Assembly: GCA_039881145.1 (NCBI GenBank)
Contig: JAYKKI010000039.1
Span: forward strand, 17,614,001-17,678,000
Reading direction: 5' to 3'
Source of the DNA: Druceiella hillmani
Taxonomy: Eukaryota; Arthropoda; Insecta; Lepidoptera; Hepialidae
DNA: 64,000 bases
Shown here: one piece after another, positions 35,026 to 46,754 of the stretch
Layout: each line of letters starts with the position of its first letter
Numbering within the stretch: position 1 is the stretch's first letter
The notes under the pieces: generated by a model
Told to the model about the DNA's origin: nothing
The model's input: only the letters and a program-made list of their open reading frames with translations
Database searches by the model: none
Position numbers and translations under genes: made by a program

Positions 35026-37194
35026 AAGTTGTAGGAAGACTATAGCAATGGTTCTAAACATCATAGTTTTCGAGATATTCACGTTAATCTATATTCTGCT
35101 GGAGAAAGGGATATAGATAGTCGTCAACGATTGCTATCTCTCTCTCATTTGAGCGTACATAATGATACGAATTGTGCAGTCCAGTTCTCACGTCTGTAAT
35201 TTTGTCAAACACCAAAAAAAAGGAGATGAATTGAATTCGAAAGTTGAAATTTGAATCTTTAAATGTCAGTGTAGCAGGCCATATTGAATGTATCATCTTG
35301 ATTCGAGCTGAAGATGTCAAACAAGTTTACTGCCCATAAAAAAGTGGATACGAAAGTATTTTCCGTCGGATCTGGGTCGGATGTCTGCAAGATACACATA
35401 ATATAATAGATTCTCAGTTCGGTGACGTAATACGAATAGTTATATAGCCGGCATTATGTATTTTGGTGATAATGTCTAACCAGCCGGTTACTTCATCAAT
35501 CAGATCGATACGTTAATGATACTGCGCGCGGCCAGTCCAGTTTGTCATAGCGTAAACTCGTTCAACCACTTTTACTTTAACTCGCGCTTATATGTGTTTC
35601 CGATCGTTGTTAAGCGCTAATATTATAAGTATATAAATATGTTCGTCATTGGTTTGTTTGATTTGTTCGGAACATATCCATAATGTCATGTGTTTTCTCC
35701 AAATTCCATAATTAATACGGAATACTTACATAGTCAAGTGTCTGTTAATGATGTTATATTAGGCATGACATGTTAATGATGTTATATTTGTCAAAAATAA
35801 ATAATAATGTTATACTAAATGCACACGTAATTGGCGTTCAAAAGTGGTCTTCAAAAGATAAGGTAATTGCCCTTACCTTTACTTGACTTTCATTTAGTAT
35901 GAATTTACGACTCGTAGTGTGTGATGGTCTGTTGCAGCGGGCATGTTTTATTGAAATAAATATTGAAATAGCGTCATGGGTTTTAAGAGGTTATGTGTTA
36001 ATAATATTTCATTTTAATTATTTGTTTCAAATTGTCTAGAAGAAATGCAAGTGGGAGAGCGAACTAAATCTCTTTGTTCCGATTGAAGAGCTTCAAAGCT
36101 GACACGCTTACGGCTATGCCATCCCGTTCACACCAATGTCGTACTCGCTCACCCATAATTATAATAATGACCCAACTTTCATAATTACAACTGTCCCTTT
36201 CATATATTTACATTCTTTGGCTCTCATTTAATGTACAATTCTTTTTCCGTACCGTTTATTATTTCCATTGATTAGTTCGGGGCGGACGTAGTTTTTGTCA
36301 AATTAATTGCATTATTTTATTTTGGTTGAATTTAGATATTAGAAGAAATGTGATGTGAAATCTTGCAGAGGATTGCGAATTAAGCTAGAACTGCGCAGAA
36401 AACAAATTTCGCATTTTCACTTTTCCGATATCAGCATACGAAAACAATCGCAAAGATTTATGATTTGTAGAAAATAACTCTTATAATTTCACGATTTCAC
36501 AAGTTTCAAAGTTCACTCATTATAAAAAGAAAAGTCAACGTAGAAAGCGTACATTTTCCCAGTAAAGAAAACTTCACATTGTAAAAAGTCAGGAAAATGA
36601 TAACAAACTAGAACGAAAGGATCATCACGAGAAAACTTCTTACAATTGAAAAACAGCCCAAACATAAGGTCTATAGTTAAAATGAAACAAAGATAATTTA
36701 ATATAAAAATCAGGAAACCTATCTTCCTTCATAATACACATAAGTCCTGTTTTCTTAGACATACAAAATTCCAGATATAATAAGGAAATAATATCTTATA
36801 TCAGATAGCAAATCGTTATCGAATTCCAAAAAGAAAACATGCAAATGATGATGAACTCTTTGAGAAAATTCAAGGAAGAAGCAGTAACCCCAAGTCCCCT
36901 GAAATATTGGACAAAATTCCACCTGATTGACTCATAAGAATAATAAACCTCCAACGTAGTGCAAAATTGAGTAGAACACGTTTCCTCTTCAAAGGCTTGG
37001 AAACAACTAAGTCTCTCAATCCGAACGCGCTGAGGTATCGTTCTAGCTCCACGTGTTTTGGTGTGGGCTGTGAGTCATGATTAGATGAGTCATATCTATT
37101 TTTGGAAATAAGAGATAACGATATACGAACGGAAGTCAACATGATAAAGCAAAGCGACGACAGCTCCTTCCGTTCGGCGAGCGAATGACATTTT
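35026..37194. other. Unassigned sequence
   Basis: Over 2 kb without a supported feature. Two near-identical phrases (GTTAATGATGTTATATT) occur at about 35746 and 35771. The 143-codon minus-strand frame at 36870-37301 runs into the following repeat and has no recognised domain. Confidence 0.45.
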
Positions 37195-37506
37195 TTAGGG
37201 TTCCGTACCTCAAAAAGAAAAAAGGAACCCTTATAACAGCACTTCGTTGTCCATCTGGTGGTCGGCCAAGACTCTTTCTCAGCAATGTGTGGAGGTATCA
37301 AGTTGAAATAATATCAAATACTTAGGTCTCTTGGAGCTGTAAAAAATCAAAAGCTGTAGACAATCAAAATCTAAGTCAACGCAATTAAGAAGAACCCTAA
37401 AAAATACCGCCATTTATGCCTCATATTTCGACACTCGCAAATAAATCAAAACCTATGTATAAGGAACCCTAGTAGTGCGAGTTCCACTCGTGTTTGATGG
37501 GTTTTT
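37195..37506 (+). mobile_element. Lepidopteran-type GTGCGAGTT-ended repeat, copy 4 (complete, short)
   Basis: Opens TTAGGGTTCCGTACCTCAAA, then GGAACCCTTATAACAGCACT and TTGTCCATCTGG, GACTCTTTCTCAGCAATG, GAGGTATCAAGTTGAAAT, CGCCATTTATGCCTCATATT. It closes with AAGGAACCCTAGTAGTGCGA and GTTCCACTCG. This is the cleanest copy in the window. The GCGAGT/ACTCGT hairpin near the 3' end is clear. Confidence 0.8.
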
Positions 37507-39291
37507 ATATATAAAATATATCATATATTTACTAGAAGACAATCTTCATTTCGTAATTCAAGCAAATGATACCATGTGTAAAGTATCGGATCTCCGGTCG
37601 GAGCAATTAGAGCGAGCGGGCCCGCCCGCTGCGAAAGTGGAAAACGGCTTGACCATGTAACCCTACCTTGAGTTTCTAATGGTTGGTTACATGATACCGG
37701 CTAGGTTGTCGCTGGCCAGCGGTTTTTGTGACCGCCGAGAATGAAGTCACGTCGCTGGAAAAGACCTCGCCTTTCTAGATTAGTCATTACTTTATGTATT
37801 TTGTTATCTCCTTAGTCTGAAATATAATAATACAGAAAGACCTACGTTTGTTTGTTGGCTAATCTTGAGAAAGATTACTAGATACAGTTAAGATAAATCT
37901 CCATAGATTATTACCTGAGTGTGTTTTATGTCATTGCATCATATCAAGAGACAGTGATTGATCAATCTGCGTAACGGAACGTTAATGTTAGAAAATACGT
38001 TGACGTAACGAAAAACCTGTTTTTTAAAAATTATTTTCTGAAGTATACAATAGGAGAGGGTATAATTATGGAAGATCCACTAAGAAGATTTTATTATATC
38101 TTATAACAATACTTATATTATACCATATAAGTACTGTTATAAGATGTACTTATATTATACCATATTATTATAAGAATTATATGATGTGTGAGTGTTTCAT
38201 ATTATTGTTACTAATTTGCATGTTTTAATGTAAACTTATGTGTGAGCAGAAGTATCTCTTGCCAACATTTTGGCTATAAATGATTGGCTTCGAATCTTTG
38301 AGCCTTTATAGATGTTTATACTCGGTGACAAATATAGAATGTTCTAAAAATACTGGCAGATTAAATGCCAAAGTGTATAGAAGCCGCGTGCATGCAGTAA
38401 AATATTTTTAACAGTTTTGAATTTCAATTGGCGTTTAATTTTTTTGGTCGAGAAATTGGTTCGAGAACAAAATGACTTTACTATTTCATTTAGAATCGAT
38501 CAAACCATTATCGTTCCAGAATTCAATCACTGCAAGATCCGATTTTTGTTTCTTTTTTCTCAGTCACGCTCCGAGTAAGTTGCCAGAGTGGTGCGATTTG
38601 GTATATCTTGTCCGCCATCTTTGCGAAAACTTTGAAGTTTAGTTATTATTCGAATTTTAATCCGCCATATTTGCGAAAACTTTGACGTTTAGTTATTTTC
38701 GACAAAATTATTTCGAATTATTTTGCAAGCTGCATTGATTAAATGATTTTTGCAAACTTTAAGCGTTTAAGCGATAAGTTATACAAAAACGATCTCGTGA
38801 AGAGTAAAGAAAATTTAATGAGAATTTAATGGCCAACAAAAAATATTCATTTTCATCGTATTACCAATGGCTCACTAGATTTTTGGCTCTAAAGTTTTCG
38901 AAGACCTGGAGGATTAGCGTAACTCGTCAGCGCCATTTAACTAATAATTAACTCAGAAGTGACTTAACAATTTTGTTAGGAACAAATTGAATCAGCCTCA
39001 TCAATCATTATGTTCATAAAATTTTGAGCAGTTTTACTATAATAGCAGTATAATTGGTAATGTCATAATACATAAGCTTTTTACAGGAAAATAAGGGAAA
39101 AGTCATCGTGTTTTGTTTAAAAAATGGACGTTTTTCTCACTGGTCACGGGCAAAATAGGATTACGATTACTATTTGTAAAGCATATACAACGTTTTTCTA
39201 AACTAATATAGATGCGCTAGAAAACTTGTGCTGGAGGCGCATGCTACAAAATTCCTTATACAGTTTTCGCACCAATAACTTTATTATGAAA
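37507..39291. other. Mostly unassigned; two hairpins
   Basis: A G+C-rich inverted repeat AGCGGGC/GCCCGCT lies at 37615-37630. ATCTTATAACAATACTTATA (38098-38117) is inverted at 38126-38145 with one mismatch. CCGCCAT(C/A)TTTGCGAAAACT is duplicated at about 38611 and 38661. No gene supported. Confidence 0.5.
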
Positions 39292-39367
39292 GAGTTGAGA
39301 ATTAAAGAAAGAGTTGAGAATTAAAGAAAGAGTTGAGAATTAAAGAAAGAGTTGAGAGTTAAAGAAA
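39292..39367 (+). repeat. 19-bp tandem repeat, 4 copies
   Basis: GAGTTGAGAATTAAAGAAA repeats at 39292, 39311, 39330 and 39349, the last with one change. Confidence 0.95.
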
Positions 39368-39524
39368 GAGTTTCGTCGATTGTACAATTGTGAATTTCTT
39401 GTCTAGTGGCGCAGGGTTGGTGGCACAGGTTGAAGGCAAAAGATCTCGAGTGCTATTTGCAACCCGATGGATAGCTCTGATTGAGACGGCGGCATAGATC
39501 AGCATTACTGAGTGTTCTAGAAAC

Positions 39525-39670
39525 GCTATCATCGATTGAAGTTGAAACGCATCGTTAAAGCAGTCATCCGAGTTGAGAGGAAAAAGGGTGAAGACCGAAG
39601 ATCTTCCCCTTGTTCCTCTCAACTTGGATAACTGCTTTAACGATGCTTTTCCACCTTAATCGATAATAGC
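39525..39670. repeat. Long hairpin, ~63 bp arms
   Basis: 39525-39587 is inverted at 39609-39670: GCTATCATCG with CGATAATAGC, GCATCGTTAAAGCAGT with ACTGCTTTAACGATGC, and TTGAGAGGAA with TTCCTCTCAA. The loop is ~21 bases. It may be a foldback element or the collapsed ends of one. Confidence 0.88.
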
Positions 39671-39685
39671 ATTTTTAATCTTGAG

Positions 39686-40149
39686 CACAGTATAAATAAC
39701 GAAACTGTTGAGATTACTTTTAATAAATACAAGCATGAAGAGTCTGATGGATAGAGGAGAGAATCTAATATAGTGTTACCAATGTGATGTTACTAATATC
39801 GTATATGTGTTACTCATCTTATATTAATAATATAGATAATATTATATTAGTAACACACGATTTGCTCATATTTTAGCTTTAGATTATATATGACAAATCT
39901 GAAATTTATGCAGACATTTGTCGTGTGCCTACGCTCGGTGTTTTTGCAGACTGAATTATCATTGTTACTAACGTAAAGTCCAAGGTGAACGAATACTTCT
40001 TGTATATAACCAACTAGCAACCTGTCCCGTCTTAGCCCAGATAAAAAAAGGCCATGACTGCATTTTGTTTTGATTGTTTTTTTTATATAATAATGATTTG
40101 CGGTAAATTTATTAACAGTAATCTCAACGGTTTCGTTATTTGTACTGTG
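39686..40149. mobile_element. Possible element with ~47 bp inverted ends
   Basis: CACAGTATAAATAACGAAAC at 39686 continues into TGTTGAGATTACTTTTAATA. It returns inverted at 40103-40149 with few mismatches. The enclosed 126-codon minus-strand frame is unrecognised. It abuts the hairpin at 39525-39670, so the two may be parts of one rearranged element. Confidence 0.55.
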
Positions 40150-41236
40150 CCGTAGCCGAGTACAGAGCATTACGGCCCAATCTGGTAGCATAGAAACGCT
40201 TTCTGGGTATTGGTTTCTAGGTTTCATTGTCGTATACTTAGATTAAAACAAAAAAGGGAAGATACGGCACACTCATACTTTATGTGCAAACAAAAAGGGC
40301 ACAGCTGAAATCACAAATTGCTACATATAAAATTAACCAAAAGAGACAAAGCGATGTATTGTGACTGTAGCGCGAGTGAATCAAGGTATTACAGCAAATT
40401 GACAATTTGCACCGAACGCACTGCTAGTAGTAATTACGCATGAAAAGTAACTCCATGTGTCCTGTTTTTGTTTTGTGAATGGTTAATGCATGTGGTAAAC
40501 ACAAGAATCACAAGAAAACCCCACGTCTATGGGAACCGCCGGTCTGCGTACGACTGAATTGAACTTTGAACAAGACACAACTAGGTCCATTGGACCTGGT
40601 TTACGCGGACCGCGCTCCGTTAAAGCGTACCATATTTCCCTTTTTCGTTTTAATCTTAGGTCGTATACTATTTTTTTATCCCATCATTATCAGCATCATA
40701 TTTATTTTATTATAAAGATTTAGATTTTTAATATAATTAGCAACATAGACTGTTGAACTTTTTTGTTAATGTTCGTATTTCCTACAATATATTTAAACAT
40801 CATTTTAATGTTGCTAAATAGGTTTAAAGTTTAATTTAACTTGGCACACTGTGTTTTCTTACTTTTAAGTTGTTACTGCTTGTTATGTAGACGTTTTAAA
40901 AGTATTTTTTATACTCTTGTGTTCATTTGGACACTATACATTATATAAGGTGAAATTTCCAAGGACGAATGTAAAGTAATGGTCCTAAAAGCTGATATAA
41001 ATTTTCCTTTTATAAAATTAGTATCACTAATATGATGTAAAAATATGAATTGGAAAAATAAAACGATTTAAATTTAACGTGAACTTAAAAGTGATTAAAT
41101 ACATGCGCGTGCGCATGTCGCGCATTTTGTCTATTGCTACCCTCTTTTTTTAAATTTAGAAAGAAGACAATATAGCATTGGGCCAAACCCAAATAGTGTT
41201 GAGCCCAATGGGTTAAAAGAATAAAAACTTATCAAG
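40150..41236. other. Unassigned sequence
   Basis: An ATG frame at 40529-40723 begins MGTAGLRTTELNFEQDTTRS, is less AT-biased than its surroundings and is followed by an acceptor-like TTTTAATCTTAG. No family recognised. Confidence 0.4.
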
Positions 41237-42262
41237 CACAAGTAGCAATCGCACTACAAGGGCACTTCCCGTACAACTTTAGGCACTTTAAACATTTAAG
41301 GGTACATAGTAAGTCTAAACTATTTACAAATATTAATTTTTCACAACGTGCTACTTTCTACATTTTTCTCAGGCGGCATATTTCAGAAAAATGTGTAATT
41401 CCACATAGAATTAGAAATCATTGATTTTTGGATTTTCCCCTTTACTTGTGCTATAAGATTGTAGGTTGACCGGAAATGCCCTTATGGGCATTAATGATCA
41501 CTAAGTAAGGTAAAGTTTAAACAAATAAAAATATTCTTTCAAGGGACTTTCTGTTGCTTGGACCAAAAAAACTGTTTTTACAACAATGTAAGTCTATAGA
41601 CCTCAGTGTATGGTATCATCATCATCATCATATCATCATCATCATATATATTAATACGCTAAGGTTAAGATGTTACTCTCCCTTTTTAGAAAAAACCTCA
41701 CAACTAATCCACATAAATTATATATCATTTTATAGATAATTGCTTGCTCTACCGGCATCCGCAACTAAAAAATTTATTATTGCTATTGTTTTTGCAAATT
41801 AATTAATTATTAAAATTATATACACAAAACAGCAATGCTGCCATCTAACGGCTCAACGTCAATATGATTGACGGCCGGTAAAATTTTTGTTTAATTTCAA
41901 ATCCACTCACGTATAAATAAAGTGGCGCTTTAGCTCAATGCTTTTGATACTTGCGCCTCTATATGTCAATTTTAGTAAAATATTTGTTTGATCTGTCATC
42001 TGAGCTTCATAATGGAATAAAAACGTAATAAGCAGTGTGCAAAATTAGAAATGAATTGAATACCTGCAATCAATTTTGATTTATTAAATTGAGTTGAATA
42101 ATTTATAATGCGAAGACTTCGCACGGGTCACGCTAGTATCAACTTAATATCATCATCCGTTTATGAGAAAAAGGCCTTTGACAGACATACAGTCGGACGG
42201 ACAACAAAGTAATCCTATAAAGGCTCGTTTTTTTTTCGTTTTGAGGGACGGAACCCTAAAAA
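41237..42262 (-). mobile_element. Lepidopteran-type GTGCGAGTT-ended repeat, copy 5, interrupted
   Basis: Read on the minus strand, the head AGGGTTCCGTCCCTCAAAAC and TTTGTTGTCCGTCCGACTG lie at 42139-42258. The middle (GGTCAACCTACAATCTTA, GCACAAGTAAAGGGGAAAAT) lies at 41375-41490 and the end (CTTGTAGTGCGATTGCTAC) near 41250-41275. The ~640 bases between (about 41495-42138) are unrelated and look inserted. They contain an (ATC)n run at 41615-41646 and end with GCACGGGTCACGCTAGTA, a retroelement-tail-like phrase. Confidence 0.62.
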
Positions 42263-43566
42263 TGACACTTTCATACAGAAGATCAACAAAATAAGATTCT
42301 TAACGTTTTATTTAATTTACCAACCGACAAAATAAAAAAATCTGTTATTTTTTTACATCAGGTTATTTTTCTTAACCGGTTATAAATGCCATTTAGTCTC
42401 TAGTTCACCTAACGAATACGCGTTTAATAAGAAAAATATGTTATTCACTGTATTTAAATCAACTTGTTGTTATGTGTTTTCTTATTCGATTGCTTGAAGT
42501 TTGAAAACAGACTTAATGAAAAGTGATGCCATTAATTTAACTAGTTTCACTTCGATCCCGAAGTTATAGAAACAGTTTCAACCTTTACATAACACTATTC
42601 ATGTGCATCGTCAATGCACGCTTTATCCTTGTACATTAAACGCATTATAATTGCAGGCAATTTTATTATAGCTCGTGGCTATAATTATATTTCTTATAGC
42701 CATACCTAGTTATCATGCGTGCATGGAACGGATATTAATAAAGATGCAGTTGTTTTTCTATTCTGTCACGTTGATGCATTCATCAGGCGATCACAAAGTA
42801 GCAACGCTTCTCGATATTTAAATTATTATTGGCGTGGTGTACTACCACTCAATCATATTCATGTTGTAGGCGGCTGAATACTAAGTGATAGATGCGTGCA
42901 CGAGCCCGTAGAGGATTGCGAAGCGCATAATTTTCTTTAGTTTAATATGAAACGTCGTTGTAATTAATATAAGGTAAGTTTCTGTTCTTTTTTAACGAGC
43001 AACGTGGGGAAAATGTAAAGAAAAAAAGAAGTTTCGAATAGACGTCCGTTCGTTCGTCATTTGTGCTTATATTTGCCTGGTTAATGCATCGTTGAAGTGG
43101 TTGGGGCTAATTTTAAACATGAGTCCTTAAGGTTACATTGGCATTTAAGGCTCTCGAACGTTTTTTTTTATTTTCTTTTAAAATAAGGTTGGAGAATTCT
43201 GTCAACTCAACAGCCAACTTGTTTACGTCTATGTGATCCATAAATATGTTTACCACCAGGCTTTTTAAAGTAAGATATCCATTGATTTTTTCTTTTTCTT
43301 ATAAATTTGCTTGAAAATTTGGTTCATATGTTGTGCAGATCAGATCAGCGTGGATGTTCAAAGTCTAACCATCAATCAATAGATTGATGGTTGATTCTGA
43401 TCTGTTTTCACTTCTGTATAACATTATGGAAAATTAAATCTTGCAACCGATTTTGAGCAGGATATACCTTGCCTCCAATATCGAATTTAATTGGGGTTTA
43501 CTCTGAATATCGAATATATACTATGGCAGTAGCAGTATATTTATGAATATACACTATTTTCGTTAG
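42263..43566. other. Unassigned; donor-like site and perfect hairpin
   Basis: AAGGTAAGTTT at about 42971-42981 is a perfect splice-donor-like sequence without a supported exon. AACCATCAATC/GATTGATGGTT form an 11-bp hairpin at 43367-43392. Confidence 0.45.
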
Positions 43567-43850
43567 TAATTTACATTAATACATACAGTGTAAACTCTTT
43601 ATAACGAAACTCAAGGGACCGAGTGTTTTCTTGCGTAATAGAGAGTTTTCGCTTTATGGAGTGTATATATAGAATACATATTATACGATCCAAATCGCCA
43701 AAGTTTACACCGTATGTATAATTTACATTAATACATACAGTGTAAACTCTTTATAATGAAACTCAAGGGACCGAGTATTTTCTTTCGTTATAGAGAGTTT
43801 TCGCTTTATGTGGTGTGTATATAGAATACATATTATATGATCTAAGTCGC
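43567..43850 (+). repeat. Tandem duplication of the pogo-like left end plus flank, 152 bp
   Basis: AATTTACATTAATACATACA followed by GTGTAAACTCTTTATAA occurs with CAGTG at 43586 and at 43738. Both are followed by ACTCAAGGGACCGAG and GAGAGTTTTCGCTTTATG. The unit contains flank, the TA, the inverted end and inner sequence. Confidence 0.9.
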
Positions 43851-44309
43851 TAAATTTAGGTTTCCTTAACTTCTTACTAGAACGTCCTTCTATTTCAACC
43901 TTTAGTATCTTCTCCTTGCTCTTCCAAATGGTAGACACAGTCGAGGCACCAAGTCCAAAACATCTCCCATTATTACCTTTTCTCCTTTCTCTAATGCACG
44001 TATTAAAACTACTTTCTGGTCTGTATACAATATTTTTATCTTCGTAGCTATATTTGCTCTTTCAAGTTTCGATGTATCACTTGATTACACGAAGCTGTAA
44101 TGTGTTAAGTTTCAATTATACCGAGTAAACACGTGTGTCGGACATCAATAATATCGGACTCTAATATGGACTTAGTGATAAAAAACAATAAACACAATTA
44201 TGACAGCCTAAAAATGTAATACAGAAGTGTATGGGTGAGAAGGCAAATTAACTAAGATCACGCAATATTTACGTTATAGGGAGTTTTCCATTATAAAGAG
44301 TTTACACTG
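43586..44309 (-). mobile_element. pogo/Tigger-like DNA transposon remnant
   Basis: The left end reads TA-CAGTGTAAACTCTTTATAA and the right end TTATAAAGAGTTTACACTG-TA, so the ends are inverted and flanked by TA as in pogo-type elements. The minus strand carries part of the transposase DNA-binding region. At ~724 bases it is far too short for an autonomous element. Both ends with adjacent flank have been tandemly duplicated (see the repeat entries). An imperfect second right end lies at about 44514-44520. Confidence 0.8.
43850..44062 (-). pseudogene. pogo/Tigger transposase N-terminal fragment
   Basis: One minus-strand frame gives ATKIKILYTDQKVVLIRALE followed by KGEK; after a frameshift the next gives FGASTVSTIWKSKEKI. 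The KxxVLIxALEKGEK...FGxSxSTVSTIWKxKEKI pattern is the CENP-B-N/psq helix-turn-helix that binds the element ends in Tigger and pogo transposases. The frameshift and loss of the catalytic DDE domain make it non-functional. The open frame continuing to 43723 reads on through the duplicated end and is not transposase. Confidence 0.7.
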
Positions 44310-44612
44310 TACATTATTTTATGTCGAATTGTGCCTAAACGAAATGTAGTGCCCCTATGGCGAGAATTTTAAAACAAATGGTAATTTTCTAATGTTTAAA
44401 AATTTTGTTATAAAGGTAAAAAATCAGTGTATGTCTTAGAAGGCAAACCAACTAAGATCAAGCAGTGTTTACGTTATAGAGTTTTCCATTATAAAGATTA
44501 TCATTATAAAGAGTTTATATTGTACATTATTTCACGTCAAATTATCTTACACCAAAAGTAGTACCTCTCTTGGCGACAATTTTTGAACAAATGGTAGTTC
44601 TCTAGTCTTTGA
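44220..44612 (+). repeat. Tandem duplication of the pogo-like right end plus flank, ~213 bp
   Basis: GAGAAGGCAAATTAACTAAG (about 44237) and GAAGGCAAACCAACTAAGAT (about 44440) start parallel stretches containing TTTACGTTATAG, GTTTTCCATTATAAAG, TGTACATTATTT and ACAAATGGTA. The second copy has an extra AAGATTATCATTATA insertion and is more diverged. Confidence 0.82.
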
Positions 44613-45491
44613 GAATTTGGTCAATATTTCCATTCGGTGAATGTGCTAGAAATTACTGTCAGGTTTGTCATCAAAGGGTTATTTAAGCGGCGCGCATTTG
44701 ATTGAAAAGGAACAGTCATTGTAGTTATTGGTGTCATCTCTTCTGCTTGAACCTCTATTGAAACATCGTTCCCTGTAATTGATAATAGCTCGCAATTGAG
44801 TAATATTAGTGAGAATGAGAAATTGAACAGTATTTTAAACTCAATTCTATGTTCAGATTACCAGGGGTTTAGGCCGTAGTTGAAGTGAAAAATCTTGAAA
44901 CTTTAAAATTATCGTATTAAACAGTAAGAAAAGGTTTGCTTAATTACATTGTTAAACGCCTCGATTAAAGTTTTTCTAGAAACGGGTACGATTTTCATCA
45001 GTCTTCTTCCACTTTTCATTTCCTTTACGTCATTGAACAAAATTTTGTCTAATTTTGTAACACATAATCTATCAGCTATAAATATACATATAGATAAGGA
45101 ATCTGTAACTGTCGATTATGTTACTTTTAATTAATGTCAAATTTAATTATGATGTACAATTGCAGGATGTTGTCAACTAGTGAGTGCTATAGATGGGAAT
45201 ATACTTACATATTATATACTTACTTGCGGATGTTCGAGTCGTCTTGCACGTCCCATCTTACGTACGCTACGTGACTTGTGTTGACAGGCAGATGCGATGG
45301 CAGGTGATCGTCAAACGCCTGGTCTATTGTTGTCGTAAGGCGTAGGTAAATACTGTAGGGTTGTAGTAATAAGCGGTCACGCGAGGGTGATTAAAGTGGG
45401 CGGTGATGGGTCTAGTTTGATGGAATAAAATGATACGGTTTGAATTGTAGTTTTTTAGACCCTAGGGATGAATTCTATATTTTAAAATGAT
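44613..45491. other. Unassigned sequence
   Basis: No supported feature. A weak acceptor-like CAATTGCAG lies at about 45157-45165. Confidence 0.4.
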
Positions 45492-45689
45492 GTATTATTT
45501 CTACTTTCTTTAAGTTCTTTACCACGACCTAGGTTTCGTTGTATTACAACATCTTCAGGTGGGCTATTAGCAAAGATCGTGGTATTATTTCTACTTTCTT
45601 TAAGTTCTTTACCACGATCTAGGTCGTGGTAGTTTCATTTAATTGTGAATAATGAATTTCTACAAAATTAACGCCAAATATATTCAATA
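45492..45689 (+). mobile_element. Penelope-like ribozyme element, copy F
   Basis: Left arm with intact ribozyme (TGTATTATTTCTACTTTCTT to GGGCTATTAGCAAAGATCG). Part of the same arm is then repeated directly (45581-45620), joined to ACCACGATCTAGGTCGTGGT and the usual tail TTTCATTTAATTGTGAATAA to CAATATT. The order suggests a partly tandem, partly inverted joining of arms. A target duplication around TTTTAAAATG / TTTGTAAAATG is possible but imperfect. Confidence 0.75.
45522..45562 (-). ncRNA. Hammerhead ribozyme, type I, copy F (intact)
   Basis: Every core and stem position matches the 8712-8752 copy: CCAC, CTGAAGA, GTTGT-AAT-ACAAC, GAAA, ACCTAGGT, GTC, GTGG. Predicted cut between 45526 and 45525. 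Confidence 0.82.
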
Positions 45690-46139
45690 TTTGTAAAATG
45701 TTGTCAAATTCGTTAGAGCTGCATTTGCAGAATTGTTTGAACATTAATATGTTTGATTATTTTGTGAAATTTATGGTAAATTTATGCTACTTATATCGTT
45801 CGATAAATATTTTAAACGTTGATGACTAATATATTAACTGTGAAAGAAATACGGAATAATTAGCCTACTTAATGGTGTTGTTTCTTATTCTGGAAATTCA
45901 ATATTTGTAAAATGGTGTCAAATTCGTTAGAGCTGCATTTGCAGAATTGTTTGAACATTGATATGTTTGATTATTTTGTGAAATTTATGGTAATTTTTGT
46001 GCTACTTATATCGTTCGATAAATAATTTAAACGTTGATGACTAATATATTAACTGTGAAAGAAACTATTCGGAAGCTGCCAAGTACATTTATATTACGTT
46101 TTCACTCATATACGGAATAATTAGCCTACTTAATGGTGT
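45683..46139 (+). repeat. Tandem duplication, 214 bp unit, joined to the ribozyme element end
   Basis: TTCAATATTTGTAAAATG starts units at 45683 and 45897. The first nine bases are the end of ribozyme element F, so the unit carries that end. The second unit has an extra ~39 bases (TTCGGAAGCTGCCAAGTACA region) near 46068. Confidence 0.88.
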
Positions 46140-46754
46140 CTTTTCTTATTCTGGAAAGTAATATAAAGTGTTATGTGTAAAATGTAGTAATAAAGCCGTT
46201 TCGTCGTAAAGAAAATAAATAATTAAAACATAATGAGTAATATCAGTGTCTGGTGATATCTCGTCGGTTTAATAAAATATTTTCACTAAGACATTTTATT
46301 TACCTTAAATATATCTAATGTGAGAAGAAACAATTTGGAAAAGGCTTTTCTTATTCTGGAAAGTAATATAAAGTGTTATGTGTAAAATGTAGTAATAAAG
46401 CCGTTGCGTCGTAAAGGAAATAAATAATTAAAACATAAAGAGTAATATCAGTGTCTGGTGATATCTCGTCGGTTTAATAAAATATTTTCACAAAGACATT
46501 TTATTTTCGTTAAATATATCTAATGTGAGAAGACACAATTTGGAAAAGGCTTTTCTTATTCTGGAAAGTAATATAAAGTGTTATGTGTAAAATGTAGTAA
46601 TAAAGTCGTTTCGTCGTAAAGAAAATAAATAATTAAAATATAATGAGTAATATCAATGCCTGGTGATATCTCGTCGGTTTAATAAAATATTTTCACTAAG
46701 ACATTTTATTTTCGTTAAATATATCTAATGTGAGAAGAAACAATTTGGAAAAGG
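46140..46754 (+). repeat. Tandem array, 205 bp unit, 3 copies
   Basis: CTTTTCTTATTCTGGAAAGT begins units at 46140, 46345 and 46550, exactly 205 bases apart and nearly identical, with GATATCTCGTCGGTTTAATA in each. TTTCTTATTCTGGAAA also ends the preceding 214-bp unit, so the two arrays interlock. Confidence 0.94.

Noticed and set aside
36870..37301. 143-codon minus-strand frame
   Set aside because: Runs through the head of the lepidopteran-type repeat; the N-terminal third is repeat sequence.
41615..41646. Histidine-rich coding segment (HHHH run)
   Set aside because: It is an (ATC)n microsatellite read in one frame.
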